DNA of 64,000 bases from contig JAMAHW010000056.1 in the NCBI GenBank assembly GCA_023627715.1, positions 126,545 through 190,544 on the forward strand, given 5' to 3'. A program made the position numbers and the translations under genes. The DNA is from Periconia sp. R9002. Its lineage: Eukaryota; Ascomycota; Dothideomycetes; Pleosporales; Periconiaceae. Below the pieces are notes generated by a model. The model did no database searches. It was not told the origin of the DNA and saw only the letters and a program-made list of their open reading frames with translations. Of this stretch, positions 10,831 to 22,078 are shown piece after piece (position 1 is the first letter of the stretch; each line of letters opens with the position of its first letter).

Positions 10831-13800
10831 TCAAAAGCCCTCCATACACTCCCCAACAACCCCCCCTAACATACTCAGACTAAAGAACTGAGCAATCCCA
10901 TCATACACTGCCAACTTCTTCTGCACTTCCTTCCGATCCCTTGTGCATACCCACTCCCCAGCGCACACACAATGCTCCATGAACTCATTGCTGCGTAGGC
11001 GACTGCACTTAGTGCATTTGAGATCCTGCACGCTCCACTCAAGCACCGTTTTCTGCACATCGGCCACGAGGCGCTCTTCTATAGCGTTGGGTGGGAATGA
11101 CGCATGGCAAACATCGCATTTGTAGTTGAGTTTTGCCGGGGCGGAAGCAGATTGGTCCGGGAGCAGCGTGGCGTCGCGGCAGAGATCGAGGTCGTGAGAT
11201 GCGGTGCATTCATCACAAATGAGGTTGCGTAGCATGAGTGAGGCGCTGGGGTTCTGGAACGAAGCTTCGGCGCTGAACTCGCGGATCTCAAAGAGATTAA
11301 GAAGTTCCTTACGCAGGAGACGGATTTCGAGCGTGATGGCGCGGTCCAGGCTAAAGACTTGCATCAGGCTCTTGACGAGCTGGAGCACCGGGTTCCGCAG
11401 CATGAGATGGCTGCCGGGGAGTTTTGGGAACTCCCAATCTTGGGCGAGGAGTTCGTTGCTTCTCTGCTGGTGGTATTGGCGTAGGTGAGATGAGATTTGC
11501 TTGAAAAGAGGCTTTGTGAAGGTTTTGGGGAGGATTTGGGTAGGTTCGTTGGGATCAACGGTCAGTGGTCGTAGTGGAATTTGTGTTGCCCGCGCGATAG
11601 TCCCATCAGGTCCCGGGGGTGGGCGCTTCCGTGCTTGCATTACTTCGATAAATTCCACCACCCAGGAGTTGAAGGTGGGCTGTAATCTTTCGGGGAGGAA
11701 GGATGCCAGTTGCCAGTGCATAATGTTTTCTAGCGTTTGATTCTCTTCCTCCACAACCTTTTGGCAACCTTTGCCACCATAGTTGAACTCATCATACCAC
11801 ACAAGGTAGTCCCAATATTCCTTGATTTCAAGCTCCAAGAAGTTGAAAAGAGGTTTTGCTTGAATGGTTTTGAGAATGTATTGGGCATAGGCATATGCGT
11901 TCCCAACTTCGGCTTTGGTGGTTTGCAGAAGGAGACGGGATGGTGAGGCAAATATGATGTGTGAGCCTACGCGCTTGAAGTCGGTCATGAGCTGTTGTAG
12001 GGCTTTCTTGGACATCATTTGTACGTAATAGTGAAGAGCGCGGTCATACAGGAAGCTTCCCGGACTGCTGACCCAACGGACAAGATGTTGAACCATTACG
12101 TCTGCCATATAGTCACCTTGTGCTGCGTCGCTCCACCATGCTTTCACCATCTCACGGAGAACAGTTATGCCAGCAGTGGCAAATGCGTTATCAGAATATA
12201 TGACGTTGGTGCCGTCGTTGGCAGCAGTGAAAGAGGGAGCTGCCGGATTGAAGGAGAATGACTCTGAACCTTCTAATTCGTTGATTAAGGAGGAAGAGAG
12301 AATGGTATTGATAGCAAGATGTCGAAGGTTGAGATCAATGCAGACCGAGGAGTAGGTACCGGGATTGTTGATAGATGGCATCTCGACCGTTTCGAGTGGG
12401 CCAAGAATATCATCTTTCTCATGCCCTGCATGATCTGGCTTGGGACGCGCAGACCACCACAAAATCACCCTCTCTTTCTGTAACCGCCTTGCGTATGTGA
12501 CGTCGATGAGAAATTGCGGATCGTTGCTCTCTAGGTTACACAATGGGATATCGCCGTAGCGAGCCAGTTCCGTGAGATGGGTAATCCATGACCCGAGGTC
12601 GAGGTAATGACCCACTATGCGTTTAGAGATAGTGGATTGCCATTGCATTTGTGCCAGTATCTGCTTGTCAGACTCATCTGGCTGTAGGGCCATGACCGGT
12701 AAATCTCTCAGGACTTGAATATCATGAGATAACATGGCGTGGTTTGTCGATTGGATTGCCACGACCAACGGCCCTGGGCTCTCGTTCTTCAATTTCCTAA
12801 TTTCCTGATCGATTCTCGCCAAAGTCGTTCGTCTCCTCTTCTCCGAGCCGTACTTGAACTGCATTTCATGAGGATACTCCACGCAGGTCTGCCATGGCTC
12901 GCCACCATTCTCTTGTAGTCGCCTCTGGAATGCGCTCATGTACATTCGGTCAGCTTTAACTTTGCTGATGGGGTCTATGTCTTCTCTCTCTTTTTGAGTG
13001 AGTATCAAAGCTTCGTTGCTCCAAGTCGAGAATAGAGCATAAATATCACGGTCTCCGCTGCTCACATGATAAAGGTACAGGTAGCTCATACCCGCGTCCG
13101 AGAGATACGGCTGTCGTGAAGGCTTTCGATGAAGGGCAGAGAGGTCAAAGCCCTGATCAAGACCTTTACCCAAAGCACCCTTCTGCGAATCGTCGAATTT
13201 GCACGTGCTCCCGAGTTCGAGAATGGCTCGTGTGCTGAGAGGCATCTGCTTCTCATAGACGCCCTCAACGCTGGGGTGGTTGAATAGAGCAGCGATTTTC
13301 TTGGATTCATCGACATAGGTTTGCTCCGACATCTCTAGCTTGAAAAGGTGTATCGAGGGATGCCCATTCGGCAAGGTGTGGTTGACTACCTTTTCTACCG
13401 TGCATCCGTTTAAAGATGCATCTGGTAAGTCTTCGCTTCTCAGGTTCAGATACAGCTGCCGCGGGACAACAATCTTGAGAGTATGTATCTTCTTATCAAT
13501 CAAGACAAAAGCTTGAACCATGCCAGGCGTTTCCAAAGGACGCAGTTGAACTAGCTGCCATGAACCAGTATAGATAAGCTCGTTTTGTCTACGAAATTGA
13601 GCCGCGATAGAGTCAGACGCATCGACTGGTTTGTCTCCGTATAGATGGCGTCGACGTTGACGATTCTGCCTTTGAATTTTCCACTTTTGCTTTTGGTACA
13701 TGAGCCAGCCCGAGTAGTCCTCTGTGATTGAAGGCATGACCTTCGGCAGGGCGTGATACGGATCGGTTTGAACAGGTACTGCTGGTTCAGGTTCTTTCCG

Positions 13801-16800
13801 CTTCGTGACCATCTTCGTGACAGCGCCCCTCTTGACTTGCGCCAGCGCTGGTGTCTTTGCTGATCCAAAATCCTCGAGGTCAACCGCAGCTACCCTGTTG
13901 CCCAAGACATTTGTGTCTGCGACTGTGAGCGCTTTCTTGTCGAACATATCCGTCATCTTCTTCTGTTGAAACTTGTCGTCTTTCTGTCGAATACGACGGT
14001 CCAACCAGTCGGGATGTGGGACCCGTGGACAAGGATTTCGTACTTTCTGTAGCGCAGCGGGAATCGTGATGAGCTTCTGGATGACGGACGCCAGACGCTC
14101 GCGGTAATAATCCCAGTCGAGAATGCTACGAGGATCCATGTCACCCGGATCTTCCTTCAACCATTTCCTAAGGAAATAGCGTTTGACGGATTCTTCCGAG
14201 GAGAATATGGCAACAGGAACTGCACGCTCAGTGACAGGAGCATTCCTCGGACGTGCCGAGATGATGTATTTACAGTTGAGACCTTTGTCCTTGACCATTT
14301 GTTCGCCTAGGAATTCGGCCAAACGTTTGGCGGTGGTGATGGAGGTCGATTTTTGGGCTCCGTACTCCTCCAAAGTTTTGGTCATGCTCTTGTTCTCGAC
14401 AATCAGATCCATGAGTTCTTCGTCTGCTAGAGTAGCTCCACGTGTATCGAGAATATCGAGCCATCGGTTGGCTACGGTAGCGACTGCTCCGTACGTCTCG
14501 GCAAGTGTAGTGCCTTCCAAGAAGAACTTGAAAATTTGAGATTGGAAGTTTTTGATGAGCTTCAATTCACCACGGCGTTTGACCTCGAAACCTTTGAGTT
14601 CGGCCAAACTTCCATCGTGATTGAAGACGGCATATCGTTTCTTCAAGTTTTTGTCTTCTTCCTTTGAAGTTGGCAGAATCATGGCCTTGTATGGTCCGTC
14701 GACCTCGAAAAAGATGGAGTTGTCGCTGTGCTTTTCGTAACGGAATGTTTCGGGATCGACAAGCGTTTCGTACTGATGATTGGTGAACTTGGCATGCACC
14801 AAGTGGTTCAACATGACACAAGGGTATGAGATGGGTATCTTTTTACCATTGTTCAGCTTGAACGCGAAATTTTCAGGAAATGTAGCTGGGAGCATACACC
14901 AAATACCATCGGTATCGAGCTCTAGTGGTCGTCCGAGTCTCTCTACCAGTTGTCGCGCAATCTGAATGATCCTGGCACCCGTCAAGCAAGTGACACCAGC
15001 CATCTCCAAGGAGTACCATCGGGACCCTTTTCGCATGACATAACCGTAAAAACTGTTCAGAATGACTTTGTGAGCCAACTGCATGGAATCATACAAGACA
15101 ATCATCTTCTTCGCGTCTTCAACTTCGTGTGCAGGTGCACCGGCAGACTTCAATGCGTCAGTCTTGCCCTTCCAGACCTTTTGCTTTCCTTTGTAATCGT
15201 AACGTCGGTCACGGAAGTCACGAACGGTGTTGATATAGAATGGATTTTCGCGTTGACAGATGATAGCTTCCCGCTCGATTGTTTTCGCGTCGTGAATCTT
15301 GTGGTAGATTTTCTTGCTGTACTCTTGTAATCGCTTTTTGACCAGGTTGGCTTGTTCGTCTGGAGAGAGATCCTGGAAGGTCCGTGAAGGCGAGTTTGCA
15401 TATTTTCCTGGAAACCTCTCATTCTCCAAAGCATTCCGGACCATGTTGTACTCGTCCCGTTTGGCAGGCAAAAACTCTCCTCTCCAAGACCATGGCATCC
15501 TTCTGTCACAGGTCTTTCCTGGGCGATTGAAATCACATGCGGCACAATCTGACTCTTTGATCATAGAATCTGGTTGTAATCGATTTGTCGTCATAATGTT
15601 GGGATACATGGAAGCGATGTCCAAATGGTATATCAGGGGCTGTTCGCTCCGGTTTGGGGTCTCTTTCAGTTGCATTAGCCTTTCTGTGATCTGGGCTTTG
15701 ACCTCCTCGTAATTAGTGACATCCTCGAGTTTCTTCTTCTCCTCAACTACAATACTGAATTGTAGCGCAGCGTCCAAATCGCGTAGTAGCTCGTCAATCG
15801 CCGTGGGATCCACTGCAAAGTTGTACGGTATGTCACTTCTGAAAACGCCAGCTTCAATACTCTCGACGTGACCCCCAACGTATGTTTCTGATTCCAACAA
15901 GTGGCCCTCCCAGAAGGCTTCCTTCACAGCTTGGTGTTTGTTTGGAAGTACGATGCCTTTTTGGTATGCCTGCACCATGAGCAGCATCTCGCATAGAGTA
16001 CCAGTACCTTTTCGCAGCGTATCATCTGGTCCCAGCGGCAAGATCGTACACAAAGCGAAAATAAACGGGTGTACATATTTCATATACAGGTAATAAGTGG
16101 CCACGGCGTCAGAGACGGAGTATTCAGCGAGGACTTGAGGTCGTTCTTGCGCGTATGGAGTCATTAGTTCGGGATCCAATTCATCCGGATCGTATCCCAG
16201 CTTCGCCACTGTTACTGCCTTGAGACCACGACTTCCTTGAGGGAGGTAACTGTCTCGCGAGACCCATGCAAACGCATCCATATGGGCACAGTGATCGGAG
16301 TAGTATACATCTTCGCTGTTTTTACGGAACCCAATCTCTTGGTACATATCGATACCCAGCACGCTTGCTCGGGCTTCAACGAACGGCCAATCGAAAAAAT
16401 CTCCGTTGTATGTGACAATGACTGTGGGCTTTGCCTCTTTGATGTGCTCAAAGAATCGTTCAATCACTTCTTTCTCATTCGGCTCGTTGAAAATCATGAA
16501 AGGTCCCTGATACTCAGGCTTAGGCGTGTAGTCGAAATCGGCAATGTCTTCTCCCACTATCTCGCGGTTTGTGATGAGAAAGCCCTGCCCATCAATCATA
16601 TACGATATCATCATAATCTGATCGATGACGGGGTCCGGAAACTTCAACGGAAGTTTTGTCGTCTCGATATCGTATGCCATAACAACAGGATCCGCCGGTT
16701 TCAGTCGATCCTCCAGACAGGTCATAGAAATGTGACCGTGCTTTGCTTCGACCGTGTACCATTTTCCAATCCGCACGTCCTTGTCGATAGCCACTCTTAC

Positions 16801-17592
16801 ATGGTAGGGAACATCGTATTCCCGAATATCAAGAATAAAATCGCTAGCATCAATCGTCGCAGTGTATCGTTTCTCATGTTCATAATCGTCGTTAAAGATA
16901 TCGAAATCGGCATTTCCACTGCAGTCGTCAGCATCGTTACTCTGGTTGAAATGTTTCACGGTATTGTTGCGTCCGACTTACCTAGCTACCTCCACATATG
17001 TATCCAGTGCATTAACATTCTTTTTGTTCTTCTCCACTATGGGCGCCACTACCTTCCTCACTGCAAGTAGGTCGTTGACGTTTGCAAAATTGAGCTGCAA
17101 AAACGTCCTTCTATATCCCGTGAGATGATTGGGCATGCTCAGATCTTCCTTCTCAATCCTCTTGATTGATTTGACGAGGCCTTCAAATGCCCTCCTGCAA
17201 TATTCTTCCACCTCCGGCTCGCGACCCTTCTTCACCGCAAGCAGGAAATACGGGTCGTACTCCAGTGTTGCCTTAAATGTGTCGTCGTCTTCGCCAATGA
17301 AGTAGAAGTCGACGCCGGCCCTGCCTCCGGGTACATTCTCATCTTCAATTGTGGTAGAGTGCATGTTACATAACCACCCCACCTTCTTCTTGCCGGACTC
17401 ATAGCGGGGAAAGCCCATAGATTCATCGATGCGGTTTGCGAGCCGTACGGCCTCGATCTTCTCGTTCTGTGATGTGGCTTCGGTGCTGCGGAGAGAGGAA
17501 GCGTCGACCGTTTTGGTTTTTCGAGGGCCATAGGATGTGTTGCCCTGCTTGCCAACCCGTCGAAAGGGCTGACCTGCTCGTCGAGGCGCCAT
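10831..17592 (-). CDS. POL2: DNA polymerase epsilon catalytic subunit A
   Basis: Leading-strand replicative polymerase and 3'-5' proofreader. Exons 17592-16982 and 16939-10831 give 2239 residues (yeast Pol2 is 2222). The joining intron 16981-16940 is short (42 nt; GTAAGT donor, phase 2). Proofreading residues: DIE near 294-296 (Exo I), YNGDFFDW with Asp near 384 (Exo II), YSVSDA with Asp near 481 (Exo III). Polymerase: DIASMYPNIMTTNRLQ near 644 (motif A), KVILNSFYGY (motif B), DTDG near 879 (motif C). Cysteines near 669, 672 and 681 match the CysX Fe-S motif of the P domain. After about 1200 comes the inactive C-terminal exo-pol half, ending in two zinc-finger cysteine sets (CDEC..., CDVC..., CTKC...CVC) that bind the B subunit. 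All catalytic residues are intact. Two MCB-type sites lie upstream. Confidence 0.97.
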
Positions 17593-17857
17593 GATTATGT
17601 ATGGGGAAGAGACGGCCGTATATTAGCGTGAAGGATATGTATGATTCAGAATATCATTGCATTGAGTAACATGCAGAAAGTTCAATTCTCAGGGGAAGGA
17701 GGGACTCGATGGCGAATGAGTCAAGCTATAATGGTGACTGAGTATTGTTCAATTCACTACTTCGTTATGCTCAACTGTTATGGGAATCGTTAAGGAGTGA
17801 GGTGCAGTGTTTGAAATCAGATCAGAGCGGGTAGCGGAAAAGGTACCTGGCGCGTGA

Positions 17858-17863
17858 ACGCGT
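17858..17863. promoter_or_regulatory. MCB-type element ACGCGT (distal/proximal pair, copy 1)
   Basis: ACGCGT is the MluI cell-cycle box bound by MBF-type factors in fungi and drives G1/S replication genes. This copy is 266 bp upstream of the POL2 ATG. Sequence match is exact; binding is inferred. Confidence 0.5.
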
Positions 17864-17891
17864 TGTTAGCGAAATCGCGCCTGCCGCTAAA

Positions 17892-17897
17892 ACGCGT
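17892..17897. promoter_or_regulatory. MCB-type element ACGCGT (copy 2)
   Basis: Second exact ACGCGT, 34 bp from the first and 300 bp upstream of POL2. Paired MCBs are usual in replication-gene promoters; it also lies about 300 bp upstream of COX20, so the target is not certain. Confidence 0.5.
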
Positions 17898-18198
17898 CGA
17901 CGGCTTAATTGATTTTCTAAATCCTTGCTGGGTTAGCCTCCTGTGGCTGCGGCACCGCCACAGCTGTACGCTTGTGCAGCCGAAAATGATCCATGATGCA
18001 TCCAACGGAGCCAGCCATTCGTATCGTTCGAAGTCTCGAGCCTTCATCTAAAGAAGACAGCCTCGTCACTCCGACCCCTCAATTCCTTCGGCGACATATT
18101 CGACAAGCTGTCAATGATTTATTAGCGGATCTGTTGCGTATACGGCGTTCGAAACAATCCCCACCGAAAAGATTCATCCTCCCTCACATCACACCACC

Positions 18199-18863
18199 AT
18201 GGCAGACGACACACGGCAGTCGCAGCAAGCGCAACAATCTTCACCAGTCCCACTCGAAGCACCAAACGCCGCCGATGTTGCTCGCACATACCGAGGCCCT
18301 GCCAATGTCATGCCAGGCGGAACTGCACATACGGCGGGAGGTGAACGCCCTGACGAAGAGTTGACTTACTTCGACGTGGTAAGGCATTTAGGCAAAGACT
18401 ACTATCTCAATTTCCACAAGAGACCGTGTGTGAGGGATGCGCATTTGACGGGCATTGCTTGTGGATTCGTGGCTGGAAGTATAGCCGCCATTCTGAGACG
18501 TATGTCCTTTTCTTTCACTCTCAGCTTTGGAGAAGATGGAATAGCTCCATGGAAGTTGAAGCTAATTTTGATATACGCGTCACAGGACCAATTCGGGTGG
18601 CCACGAACTATTGGGTGGGAACGTGGGTCATAACATCTTGCATTCACTATCAGACATGCCAGTATTACCGTAGTGTCGAGAAGGACGGCATGAGACAGGC
18701 CCACGCACTTATGGAACGGAAACGCGCTTCCATGGAGGAGAAGAAGGAAGCTCGACGCAGGGCGAGGGAAGAACAGGAGCGACTTGAAGAGATACAGCGA
18801 CAAGAGGAGATGAAAAGAAAATCGTGGAGCTACTGGGCAAACAAAAACCTGAAATTTTGGTGA
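18199..18863 (+). CDS. COX20: Cytochrome c oxidase assembly protein COX20 (FAM36A family)
   Basis: Inner-membrane mitochondrial chaperone for newly made Cox2. Exons 18199-18499 and 18586-18863 (intron GTATGT...CACAG, GCTAAT branch) give 192 residues. Residues 1-55 are polar; then YFDVVRHLGKDYYLNFHKRP and CVRDAHLTGIACGFVAGSIA, the family's conserved entry into transmembrane helix 1; the second helix is VATNYWVGTWVITSCIHY. A CQYYR step follows, then a long charged coiled coil (MRQAHALMERKRASMEEKKE...) as in fungal Cox20, ending WANKNLKFW. The splice is needed to join the two helices. ATG context CCACCATGG is strong. Diverges from POL2. Confidence 0.88.
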
Positions 18864-19235
18864 GGTATGCGAGGCTGGCTGGGGGAGGGCACCGCGAATT
18901 GACTGAAAGGAGTTTTTGTTTCTTTGAATTTGTCTATGTACAAAAGTTCTGTATGAACAAGTGTATTACTATCCGGTAAATCGCTTGCATGTTTGTTGAA
19001 ACAGGCTATGACACGATGCAGCAACCGCCAGGCTATGAACACAAACAAACCTGTTATAGCTGAAACTGAGCAAATGCGTCAAGAGCTGAAGAGATACCGT
19101 GCCATTCGTATGTCGTAATAGAAATCATATAATCGTAACTGTACCCATGCCACCTATCCGGCGTCCCGTAAACCAACGACTGATGAATCCTGACCTCTAC
19201 CAGACTGTCATTAAAAATTAGTGTAGTGGTCAAAC
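18864..19235. other. Convergent spacer COX20 / unknown gene
   Basis: 372 bp with no gene seen; presumably two 3' UTRs. Confidence 0.4.
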
Positions 19236-20150
19236 TCATATCGCAAACTTCACCGTCCTCCTGGAAGAAGAAGTCACCACTTTGTCGGCTACACGAATTT
19301 CCCGTTCGACCGTCGCTTCTCTCGAAGAAGCACCTCCTACCCCTCTTCTCCTCCTTTCTGACCTCTTGGCTCTAGCTTCCCGTGCCTCTCTGGCCTTCCA
19401 GTCCAACACCTGCTGTCTCCTCTTTTGCGTACGAGCATATGCCATGGCAGGAGTGGGCCGGAATCCGATTCCATTCAAGCCAGTCCCATCATCGTCAGGA
19501 TCCTTGGCCGGATCTGCGAGATGTCCCGTGATCTCGCTGTCCTGCCACGTGAGCGGTGAAAGTGGGGGTGACGGCGACTTGTTGCGACGGGAAGATTGTG
19601 CCGTACGTCCTCCGGCTTTGGATATACGGTTTGTTAGTTCAGATTGATTTGATCCCAATGTTAGGCTGGAAGCAGTTGGCGGCAGTGTATTGAATGCAGG
19701 CATCGCATCGTGGAGGATGCGGGGTTGCTGTGCCTCAGGTGTCTCCGGTACCTCCTTACGACGAACCGGTAATGAATTCACAACAATAGTGTCTTCTGAG
19801 TGTGTCCTCCCTTCCTGATTTCCCCTGGATTTTACTTTGGCAAGATGTTCGTCCAGCGAAATCCCATTATCCACTTTGATATTGTCTTCCAATTTCGGCT
19901 TCTTCCGCACGGTGTCGTCGGCGGGTGAGAGAGGACTCATGGGAATCGCCGATAGATTCGTCAGAGTCATATTCTTCAGCTGATCAGCCACGGCATTTCT
20001 GGGGCTATCGGGCGCTGGAGTGTTGCCCCGAGGGGGAGTTGAAGCGGTGCGGAGCGTTGTGTTTATGTGTGGAAGAAGAGGCGGGGGTGGTTGATCGCGC
20101 TTGCGCTTGGGCGAAGGGTGGATTGCTGCGGAGAGCGTAGTGGATCGCAT
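19236..20150 (-). CDS. Uncharacterised basic, Pro/Ser-rich fungal protein
   Basis: Single exon, 304 residues from the first true ATG; the open frame extends 5' to 20195 without an ATG. Not recognised by name. N-terminal 100 residues are disordered and Pro/Thr/Ser-rich with PSPKRKRD (NLS-like) and repeated SP/TP sites typical of CDK/MAPK targets (PMSPLSP). The C-terminal third looks conserved: SPPLSPLTWQDSEITGH, then DPDDDGTGLNGIGFRPTPA, MAYARTQKRRQQVLDWKARE and a run of basic repeats (REARAKRSERRRRG), likely a nuclear-targeted helix. It is probably a nuclear protein, perhaps cell-cycle linked; that is inference from composition only. Confidence 0.7.
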   Translation of the reverse strand: MRSTTLSAAIHPSPKRKRDQPPPPLLPHINTTLRTASTPPRGNTPAPDSPRNAVADQLKNMTLTNLSAIPMSPLSPADDTVRKKPKLEDNIKVDNGISLDEHLAKVKSRGNQEGRTHSEDTIVVNSLPVRRKEVPETPEAQQPRILHDAMPAFNTLPPTASSLTLGSNQSELTNRISKAGGRTAQSSRRNKSPSPPLSPLTWQDSEITGHLADPAKDPDDDGTGLNGIGFRPTPAMAYARTQKRRQQVLDWKAREAREARAKRSERRRRGVGGASSREATVEREIRVADKVVTSSSRRTVKFAI

Positions 20151-20700
20151 GGTTGAATGCGGTGAGGAGTTACATGGTAATATGCTGTCTTGCAACTAAG
20201 AATTATAATAAAGTGGAGTGTTGGTGGGTATGAGGGTGGAAAGCAACTGGGCCCGGGAACAAGCATGTGTTTTCGGGTTGGGAAGCGAATGTGGGGCTTA
20301 CCCACGCGCACCTGCAGCACCCGGCCTGTAGGGCTGAACCACCAGAGATTCATCCACCTGGGCAGTCTATTGTTGCTTTTCACGTGCTTTTGTAACCATC
20401 AAACGCAAAAACTACATGCAAATATCACTCGCCTCAGTAACTCTTATTTCACTACATCTTTAATTATGCTTTATCAATGCTAACTGAACCATAATGCTTA
20501 CAGTACATAAATGCTCGCACTTCCCGTAATGATTTAGTACACTGTTGCCTGGCTCGCAGCTCTAATGCATTCTCTACCACCCTCGCTGCCGTTGATCTAC
20601 TCAGCCCTCATCTTCACGTATCCTACCTTCTATAATAACAACTGGGCTTTAGACTACAGATCCACAATATTTAATGCCACAAGTCCCTCTTCACTCTACT
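20151..20700. promoter_or_regulatory. Divergent intergenic region, unknown gene / PARG
   Basis: About 550 bp between divergent starts. No recognised motif beyond a CCCGG-rich patch near 20250-20335. Confidence 0.4.
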
Positions 20701-21792
20701 ATGGCTAACTCTACCAACCACCCTCGCTTCCACCCATTCTTCAAACATTATGGGAAGAAACGGGACGGCCGCCGAGAGGAGCGCGAGGACGAAAAGAAAA
20801 AAGGCCGCAAAGACGACCGGAAAGATGAGGAACGCAAAGACAAAGATGAGCCTCGCGACGAGCGTCGAGAGTTTCTGCGCCAAACAGCCAGCGATACCAG
20901 AGCTACACTCCCCAGGATAGCTTCTCAATATAGGACTTTCAACACGCAAGCCTGTACACTCTACATGCTCCCCGTCGCTCTCTTGACCAACGTCTCTGCC
21001 ACTACGAATCCTCCCGAACTTCCTCCTTTGGACCCCTCCAAGTGCCCCGGTAGGAAAAGCCCACAATCATTCGCTTCAACAGCCATCCGTGTCGTAAACG
21101 GCGACACACTCGACACAGCTCTCTCTCTCAATCCAACTCTAACAGTCAACACCATCCTCCAATCCCAATCACAAGGTACGCCAATCAAACCGACCCTCGT
21201 TCTCAACCTTGCCTCCGACATTCATGCCGGCGGCGGCTGGCACAACGGCGCCATGGCCCAAGAAGAAGAACTTTGCTATCGCACCACACTCTCCCACTCC
21301 CTCCATAGATACTATTACCCACTCCACCCCCGCGCGGCTCTCTATGCGCCCAACGTCGCACTTTTCCGTGGCTCCTTTGCAACAGGCCACACGCGTTTCA
21401 CTGAGCCCGATGCCCTTAAACTCCCCGCGCTATCCGTCGTCAGCGTCGCTGCGCTGCGGAAACCGGAGCTCACCAAGGACTTCGAGGACTTTGCAGATGA
21501 TGTCGATCGCGATGTTACGATGGGCAAGATTCGCCTGGTGCTTAGGATTGCCGCGGCCGAAGGGCACACGCGGTTGGTGCTGGGCGCATTAGGGTGTGGT
21601 GTCTTTCGGAATCCGCCGAAAGCGGTGGCGAAGTGCTTTTTGGAGGTTTTTCACGAGCCTGAGTTCCAGGGTGGTTGGTGGGAGGAGGTGATGTTTGCGG
21701 TTATGGATAATGCGGCACAGGGCGAGGGGGGCAAAGACGGGAAGGGAAATTTTGGGGTGTTCTATCGGGCGCTGGATGGCGTGCTTGTTTAA
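20701..21792 (+). CDS. Microbial-type poly(ADP-ribose) glycohydrolase (TIGR02452/PARG_cat-like)
   Basis: Predicted macrodomain-fold hydrolase that removes ADP-ribose from proteins. Single exon, 363 residues from ATG 20701; an in-frame ATG at 20674 would add nine. The PARG signature GGG-X7-QEE is intact: AGGGWHNGAMAQEEELCYRT (about 176-195), with Glu 188/189 as catalytic candidates. Before it are TRATLPRIASQYRTF and the DTLDTALSL region typical of the family N-domain; after it VALFRGSF, VVSVAALRKP and LVLGALGCGVFRNPP (phosphate-binding GAxGCGvF). Residues 18-60 are an extremely charged Lys/Arg/Glu/Asp stretch, a possible nuclear or nucleic-acid-binding extension. Substrate in this fungus is unknown. 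Confidence 0.88.
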   Translation: MANSTNHPRFHPFFKHYGKKRDGRREEREDEKKKGRKDDRKDEERKDKDEPRDERREFLRQTASDTRATLPRIASQYRTFNTQACTLYMLPVALLTNVSATTNPPELPPLDPSKCPGRKSPQSFASTAIRVVNGDTLDTALSLNPTLTVNTILQSQSQGTPIKPTLVLNLASDIHAGGGWHNGAMAQEEELCYRTTLSHSLHRYYYPLHPRAALYAPNVALFRGSFATGHTRFTEPDALKLPALSVVSVAALRKPELTKDFEDFADDVDRDVTMGKIRLVLRIAAAEGHTRLVLGALGCGVFRNPPKAVAKCFLEVFHEPEFQGGWWEEVMFAVMDNAAQGEGGKDGKGNFGVFYRALDGVLV

Positions 21793-22078
21793 GGAATGAA
21801 GGAATGGGTTCTGCGGGCGTGGAAGGGACGGCGATTGAATTGTACATAGTTCTGTTGTCGATATCAACATGAGTATATATGCATAATGATGGGGAAGCAC
21901 ATGATTATTCGAAGAACGAATTTGCTCTGAGGGAGAATAATGGCTCTCCTTGAGAAACCAATAATGCATGCGATGTCCTAGGATCTAATGGAGGTATCAA
22001 TCAACTATAAACAAGAAACCGCTCAAGAATGCCTTTTTGTAAACCATATTTGCTTGTCCTTTTCGTCCCAATCCTTCA
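21793..22078. other. Convergent spacer PARG / RRP6
   Basis: 286 bp; presumably overlapping 3' UTR territory, nothing else seen. Confidence 0.4.

Larger units (their letters stand above)
17593..18198. promoter_or_regulatory. Divergent intergenic region POL2 / COX20
   Basis: 606 bp between two divergent starts, carrying both promoters. It contains two ACGCGT elements (separate entries) and several CGCG/GCGCG steps, unlike flanking intergenic DNA. Confidence 0.6.
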
